In this document: piece after piece, positions 22,107 to 25,030 of the stretch
How the letters are laid out: the number at the start of each line of letters is the position of its first letter
Position numbering within the stretch: position 1 is the stretch's first letter
Source: a virus
IMG/VR virus record: IMGVR_UViG_3300031873_000363
Coordinates: 1-25,030 of that record
Length of the DNA: 25,030 bases
Reading direction: 5' to 3' (one strand)
Translations under genes and position numbers: made by a program
Notes under the pieces: model-generated
Databases searched by the model: none
The model's input: only the letters and a program-made list of their open reading frames with translations
What the model was told of the DNA's origin: nothing

Positions 22107-22165
22107 TAGGGCTAATTGCCCTAAACAACCTGTTATTGACAGCTAATACCTGTCTATGATAGGAT
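22107..22165 (+). promoter_or_regulatory. Leader 9: hairpin, AACAA variant and likely promoter
   Basis: TAGGGC-TAATT-GCCCTA (22107-22123) followed by AACAA, then TTGACA (22136-22141), 18-base spacer and TAGGAT (22160-22165). An AGAGAA/TTCTCT hairpin follows at about 22165-22184. The promoter would serve the gene at 22222. Confidence 0.5.
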
Positions 22166-22221
22166 AGAGAAGGAATGTTCTCTGAAAACTGGATATAACA
22201 ACTGAATTGGCGGACAATTAT

Positions 22222-22791
22222 ATGTCAACAAGATGTCAGATTGGGTTTATGAAGGATAATGAAAATCCCAATAAACCAGAAATACTTATCTATCGTCATA
22301 GCGATGGATATCCCGAAGGAGTGAAGCCAGCAATGGAAGCATTCTTTCCGAAATTCCTTAAAGAGCGAGGTGCTAATGACCTTGAATATATGGGGGCACA
22401 ATTCTTGGCCTCTATGATTCACGACATGCAGAACTGGTCTAAAACTTTAGACAAAACCAGCACCAGAACTTGGGAATTTCTGGGATACGGAATTTGTGGC
22501 GACAAAGAATTCCACGGAGATATTGAATTCTACTACACTATCAGACCTGCCGATGACGAGAAGGCAGAGAAAGACGTGTTTCATCGGGTCAATAAAGTGA
22601 TAGTAGATGTGTATGAGCCGATAAAGGACAAGGACTTTGAGGTTGAGGACTTTAAACTGCTTGGAACTTGGGAGTTTGAAGCCGAAAAAATAGAATTGAA
22701 AGCCAGTAAAACGGAGGTATTAGACCCAGAGGAATGTCCCGAGTGTGGAAGTTGGAATGGACACAGCAGTTCCTGCGTCAAAGCAGAGTAA
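22222..22791 (+). CDS. Conserved phage protein with C-terminal zinc ribbon
   Basis: A 189-residue protein from ATG 22222; the frame opens at TTG 22207. The N-terminus MSTRCQIGFMKDNENPNKPE, then ILIYRHSDGYPEG, matches a widespread phage family whose function is unknown, recognisable by MSTRC and the Y-RH-DGYP motif. A middle beta-rich domain (HGDIEFYYTIRPADDEKAEK) follows, and the C-terminus CPECGSWNGHSSSC adds a short zinc ribbon. A GGCGG lies about 10 bases before the start. Confidence 0.78.
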   Translation: MSTRCQIGFMKDNENPNKPEILIYRHSDGYPEGVKPAMEAFFPKFLKERGANDLEYMGAQFLASMIHDMQNWSKTLDKTSTRTWEFLGYGICGDKEFHGDIEFYYTIRPADDEKAEKDVFHRVNKVIVDVYEPIKDKDFEVEDFKLLGTWEFEAEKIELKASKTEVLDPEECPECGSWNGHSSSCVKAE

Positions 22792-22823
22792 TCCCGCCAT
22801 TTTCAGTCAGTTGTATCCAGTTT

Positions 22824-22847
22824 TCAGGGTATATCCCTGATTAACAA
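22824..22847 (+). promoter_or_regulatory. Hairpin-TTAACAA leader 10 (no gene after it)
   Basis: TCAGGG-TATAT-CCCTGA (22824-22840) directly abutting TTAACAA (22841-22847). No frame longer than about 12 codons follows, so this copy either serves a lost gene, a non-coding RNA or a very short peptide. Confidence 0.6.
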
Positions 22848-22982
22848 TTGGATTTGGTGCTTCAACCTGTCCCAGAATCTGGATAGACCTCATAAATCTG
22901 TCTGGATTCCTTCTTGGCATTTGAAGTTAAACGATTTGAAGAGGGACGATAGACGAGTCGGCCGATTCAGTTGTGAAACCAT

Positions 22983-23009
22983 AAAAACCGTCAATAAAAG
23001 GCGGTTTTT
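22983..23009 (+). terminator. Probable rho-independent terminator
   Basis: An 8-bp inverted repeat AAAAACCG/CGGTTTTT (22983-22990 and 23002-23009) with a T-run on the 3' arm. The A-run on the other side means it may act in both directions. It separates the 22222 gene and leader 10 from the 23047 gene. Confidence 0.65.
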
Positions 23010-23018
23010 GTGTTGATC

Positions 23019-23043
23019 AAGTTGGGTAGTTGCAACTTAACAA
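23019..23043 (+). promoter_or_regulatory. Hairpin-TTAACAA leader 11
   Basis: AAGTTG/CAACTT stem (23019-23038) whose last bases are part of TTAACAA (23037-23043), 3 bases before ATG 23047. Confidence 0.65.
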
Positions 23044-23046
23044 ATT

Positions 23047-23295
23047 ATGAAGCAGTTAATTAAGCGCGGACTTCGCAAATGTTATACCTGCCACAAGATA
23101 AAGAAGTTGAAAGAGTTTTATCCCGACTCAACCAGACCTTGCGGAATAGGATACCGGTGCGAACCCTGCGGAAAGAAGTTGTATTACGCTTGGGGACTGA
23201 AAAAGAACAAAATTGATGCCGAGAAACGCAAACTAGCCAAAATTAAAAAGGAAGACCCTCTAAAATGGTGGCGTAAAGATGTAGGAAACTGGTAA
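23047..23295 (+). CDS. Small zinc-finger protein, endonuclease-VII-like N-terminal motif
   Basis: An 82-residue basic protein. KCYTCHKIKKLKEFYPDS, then GIGYRCEPCGKKLYYAW, has two CxxC pairs in the spacing seen at the start of phage HNH and recombination-endonuclease-VII-like proteins, but the catalytic part is absent. It is followed by a lysine-rich helix and a tryptophan-rich end (KWWRKDVGNW). It may be a stand-alone zinc finger or the remnant of a longer nuclease. The ATG follows leader 11 at 3 bases. Confidence 0.7.
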   Translation: MKQLIKRGLRKCYTCHKIKKLKEFYPDSTRPCGIGYRCEPCGKKLYYAWGLKKNKIDAEKRKLAKIKKEDPLKWWRKDVGNW

Positions 23296-23297
23296 TT

Positions 23298-23356
23298 ACT
23301 TGGACTGCCAAGTTATTCAACTACTAATTTGGCCGTCCTATGGAGTTACTTAACAA
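23298..23356 (+). promoter_or_regulatory. Leader 12: hairpin and TTAACAA (no clear gene after it)
   Basis: ACTTGG-ACTG-CCAAGT (23298-23313) and TTAACAA (23350-23356), further apart than in other copies. A GGGTGAG/CTCACCC hairpin follows at about 23366-23385. No frame of note begins here. Confidence 0.5.
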
Positions 23357-23397
23357 AGAAACGAGGGGTGAGATTTTTCTCACCCTAAAATCACCCT

Positions 23398-23476
23398 AAA
23401 AGTGGGATGATACCGATTCAGTTAATTGACAGAATAGTCAAATAACCGAATCAGACCACTCAAAAGTGGGATGATA
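23398..23476. repeat. 15-base direct repeats flanking an inverted repeat
   Basis: AAAAGTGGGATGATA occurs perfectly at 23398-23412 and 23462-23476. Between them lies an inverted repeat of the form GATTC.GTTA.TTGAC (6-base centre) GTCAA.TAAC.GAATC (about 23415-23452). Iteron-like or operator-like. Confidence 0.7.
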
Positions 23477-23588
23477 ATACATGGAACAGTAGGATTTTTG
23501 TCAAGTTTTAGGATTTGTCAAGTCCCTATTTATGTGGGAAAAAGTGATATTGTTCCACATACCCGAACCAATTTTGACCTACCCAAAG

Positions 23589-23659
23589 TGTGTTATAATA
23601 TGTTGAGGTTTTAAGCCATTATTTAGTGGTCATTTAGGGCTAAATGTGTTGTAATATGT
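23589..23659 (+). repeat. Two TGTGTTRTAATATGT repeats
   Basis: TGTGTTATAATATGT (23589-23603) and TGTGTTGTAATATGT (23645-23659) differ at one base. The first contains an extended -10 (TGTTATAAT). They may be repeated promoters or binding sites. Confidence 0.55.
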
Positions 23660-23754
23660 AAATGTGGGAGGATTAATTGACATTTTGACAGGTTTTTGGA
23701 AGTTTGCGGGGGGAAGCCCCACCGGATTGAACCGAATTGAACCAAAACGCCCCG

Positions 23755-23776
23755 TTTTCACTCTGTTTTCACTCTG
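23755..23776 (+). repeat. Tandem TTTTCACTCTG repeat
   Basis: Two perfect adjacent 11-base copies (23755-23765, 23766-23776) followed by a diverged third start (TTTTTACCTC). A GATTGAACC/AATTGAACC pair lies just upstream. Confidence 0.6.
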
Positions 23777-23987
23777 TTTTTACCTCCGTATTACCCTCTA
23801 AAATCGTCTAGGACAAGAGTAATTACCATAAATGACCTTATATGCTCTTATTGATGAATGATAGTGGCGGAAAGTGTTAAATAATGGTATGGATATATTA
23901 CCCCGATACGGAAATAGACCATAGATAGACGGATTTATAGCGGAAAATACATTACAATTCTGTTACGCAGAAGTGGACAACTGGGTA

Positions 23988-24015
23988 TTGACAAGAAATA
24001 GGAGCAGAATATACT
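23988..24015 (+). promoter_or_regulatory. Sigma-70-type promoter
   Basis: TTGACA (23988-23993), 16-base spacer, TATACT (24010-24015) on the plus strand, about 145 bases before the gene at 24159. The best plus-strand promoter match in the window. Confidence 0.6.
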
Positions 24016-24106
24016 TGAAACAGAAGTCAGTTAGTAACAACTGCTGTGTTAGTAGCGACCACAGCCCATAAGGGTTTAATGCGGAGTTACGGCATGGCGG
24101 TTATTA

Positions 24107-24156
24107 CTAGCCGAGTTCGGCTAGACAATAGTGCTTGCGATTGAGCATATTAACAA
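24107..24156 (+). promoter_or_regulatory. Hairpin-TTAACAA leader 13
   Basis: CTAGCC-GAGTTC-GGCTAG (24107-24124), then TGCT/AGCA (24132-24147) and TTAACAA (24150-24156), 2 bases before ATG 24159. Confidence 0.65.
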
Positions 24157-24158
24157 GA

Positions 24159-24299
24159 ATGACAAAAGAAAAAGCATTGATGTTGTTAAGTGAAGTTGTT
24201 ACTTTTTATCTTGACGCACACGAGGATAGTGCGGATATTGAACCAACTAATGCCGAGATAGAAAAAGCCGAAAAGTATATTGAGGATAACTTGAAATAG
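24159..24299 (+). CDS. Small acidic helical protein (46 residues)
   Basis: A 46-residue protein beginning MTKEKALMLLSEVVTFYLDA, rich in glutamate and aspartate, with helical pattern throughout (AEIEKAEKYIEDNLK). It follows leader 13 with only two bases between TTAACAA and the ATG. No family is recognised. Confidence 0.6.
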   Translation: MTKEKALMLLSEVVTFYLDAHEDSADIEPTNAEIEKAEKYIEDNLK

Positions 24300-24313
24300 G
24301 CAGTTGCTAGGCA

Positions 24314-24362
24314 CGACAAGTTAAATCGCTAACTTGTCGGGCTTATGGAGTTGCTTAACTCC
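24314..24362 (+). promoter_or_regulatory. Hairpin leader 14 (TTAACT variant)
   Basis: A 9-bp stem CGACAAGTT/AACTTGTCG (24314-24339), then GGAGTT-GCTT-AACTCC (24347-24362), which buries TTAAC in its loop side. A further AATCGTA/TACGATT hairpin lies at about 24376-24398 before ATG 24404. Confidence 0.55.
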
Positions 24363-24403
24363 AAGAGTTCATTAAAATCGTAGTCGTCAATACGATTAAA
24401 AAG

Positions 24404-25030
24404 TATGAAAACAAAAGAAAAGAAAGTTTTAATCGGTCATGTTGGCGTAGATTCGGGTCAAATAATTTTGACCGACCCGTGCTATATTGATAGTGAGTGG
24501 ATAGCGAATAGAGAAATAGTTGATTGGCGTGTTTATGAAAATAAACTGAACGGAAAAATATATCAGTATAAAAGCAATGCCCCGATATACAAGAAAGCAA
24601 TCCTGTTTAGCAGTTATGAGGAGCAGGTGGACAAGGGAAAGACAATGAACGAGTTGATAGAAAGTGGTATGGTAAAGGAAATCCCCAACCCCGAAAATCA
24701 TAAAGGAGAGTTTTCTTATAGCGGTGCTTGCGAGGCAACATTGAGTAAGGAGCAAGGCGGTCAGTTGAATTATAAATTAGGCCACGCAGGAGCAGGAGTG
24801 GCGGTTTCTACTGGATATGGGGACGGAAATTATCCTGTCTATATTGAATACATAGACGAGGGTATGGGTCGCAGAGTGAGCCGAGTAACGATTGAGTTCA
24901 TGGGAACTGATACCCAAAAAGTCGTGAAAAAACTTATGGGTAAAGATAGTAGATGTATGGCACAGGTCGGCACGGAACTTTGTAAGAATAAGGCCGTAAA
25001 GAACGACTATTGCCAAAAGCATGCTAAAAT
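24404..25030 (+). CDS. Conserved phage protein (DUF4241-like), cut by the window end
   Basis: An open frame of 209 codons runs to the window end without a stop. The N-terminus VLIGHVGVDSGQIILTDPCY and the later segments YSGACEATLSKEQGGQLNYK, GHAGAGVAVSTGYGDGNYPV and VTIEFMGTD match a widespread phage protein of unknown function; the GYGDGNYPV part recalls DUF4241. The visible C-terminus has CKNKAVKNDYCQKHAK, a short cysteine/histidine cluster. Opposite-strand frames here (24355-25022) are shadows of this gene. It is preceded by leader 14. Confidence 0.78.

Larger units (their letters stand above)
23357..24106. other. Gene-free, repeat-rich stretch (possible control or origin region)
   Basis: No credible gene was found on either strand. 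It contains a GGGTGAG/CTCACCC hairpin (about 23366-23385), a pair of 15-base direct repeats (23398 and 23462) around an inverted repeat, two near-identical TGTGTTRTAATATGT segments (23589 and 23645), a GGGG/CCCC hairpin near 23710, a tandem TTTTCACTCTG repeat (23755-23776) and a TTGACA/TATACT promoter (23988-24015). This density of repeats fits a replication origin or transcriptional control region. Confidence 0.5.

Noticed and set aside
23398-23476. CRISPR-like array
   Set aside because: Only two repeat copies of 15 bases with a structured inverted repeat between them, and no cas genes nearby.
24355-25022. Minus-strand frames at the right end
   Set aside because: They are antisense to the plus-strand DUF4241-like gene, which has clear conserved motifs and runs off the window.

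Overview
The window is part of the genome of an uncultured tailed double-stranded DNA phage (or a closely related prophage). It carries a small and a large terminase, a portal, a putative scaffold and a major capsid protein in head-module order, all on the minus strand. Next to these is an arm of very small plus-strand genes of phage type. The host cannot be named. Minus-strand promoters have ordinary bacterial sigma-70 form (TTGAAA, 17 bases, TATAAT). Few genes have a Shine-Dalgarno sequence. The left part looks AT-rich. TAA, TAG and TGA are all used as stops.

Minus strand, read from right to left (about 18.3 kb down to 1). A few small genes come first, then small terminase, large terminase, a putative head-tail adaptor, portal, three tiny genes linked by TAATATG junctions (two of them lysine-rich), a helical gene, the putative scaffold and the major capsid protein. 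After the capsid gene the same strand carries glycosyltransferases and methyltransferases: a GT2-TPR-GT4 protein, a GT2 protein, a 1017-residue GT2-like/GT4/methyltransferase/methyltransferase protein and two further methyltransferases. These could build or modify a sugar on the virion or the host surface.

The most striking structure is the capsid gene. It is interrupted twice. Joining three exons (10886-10458, 9840-9360, 8611-8595) gives an uninterrupted 308-residue protein of the SU10-like (DUF5309) capsid type. Each gap holds an HNH endonuclease gene and sequence that can fold as a group I intron core. At both 5' splice sites a guide pairing with the expected U.G pair can be found, and both introns end in G. 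In the first intron the endonuclease gene lies in the P1 loop, and its last codons double as the internal guide sequence. In the second intron the G of the endonuclease stop codon TAG is the last intron base.

Plus strand (18.57 kb to the end). This is a run of short genes, several with zinc-binding cysteine patterns, the last one cut by the window end. Almost every gene is preceded by one or two stem-loops of differing sequence, followed by a TTAACAA element or a variant, often a few bases before ATG. This hairpin-TTAACAA leader recurs across about 5.7 kb and is the best candidate for an undescribed regulatory system. A gene-free stretch at 23.3-24.16 kb holds direct repeats, an inverted repeat and promoter-like sequences, and may be a control or replication region.
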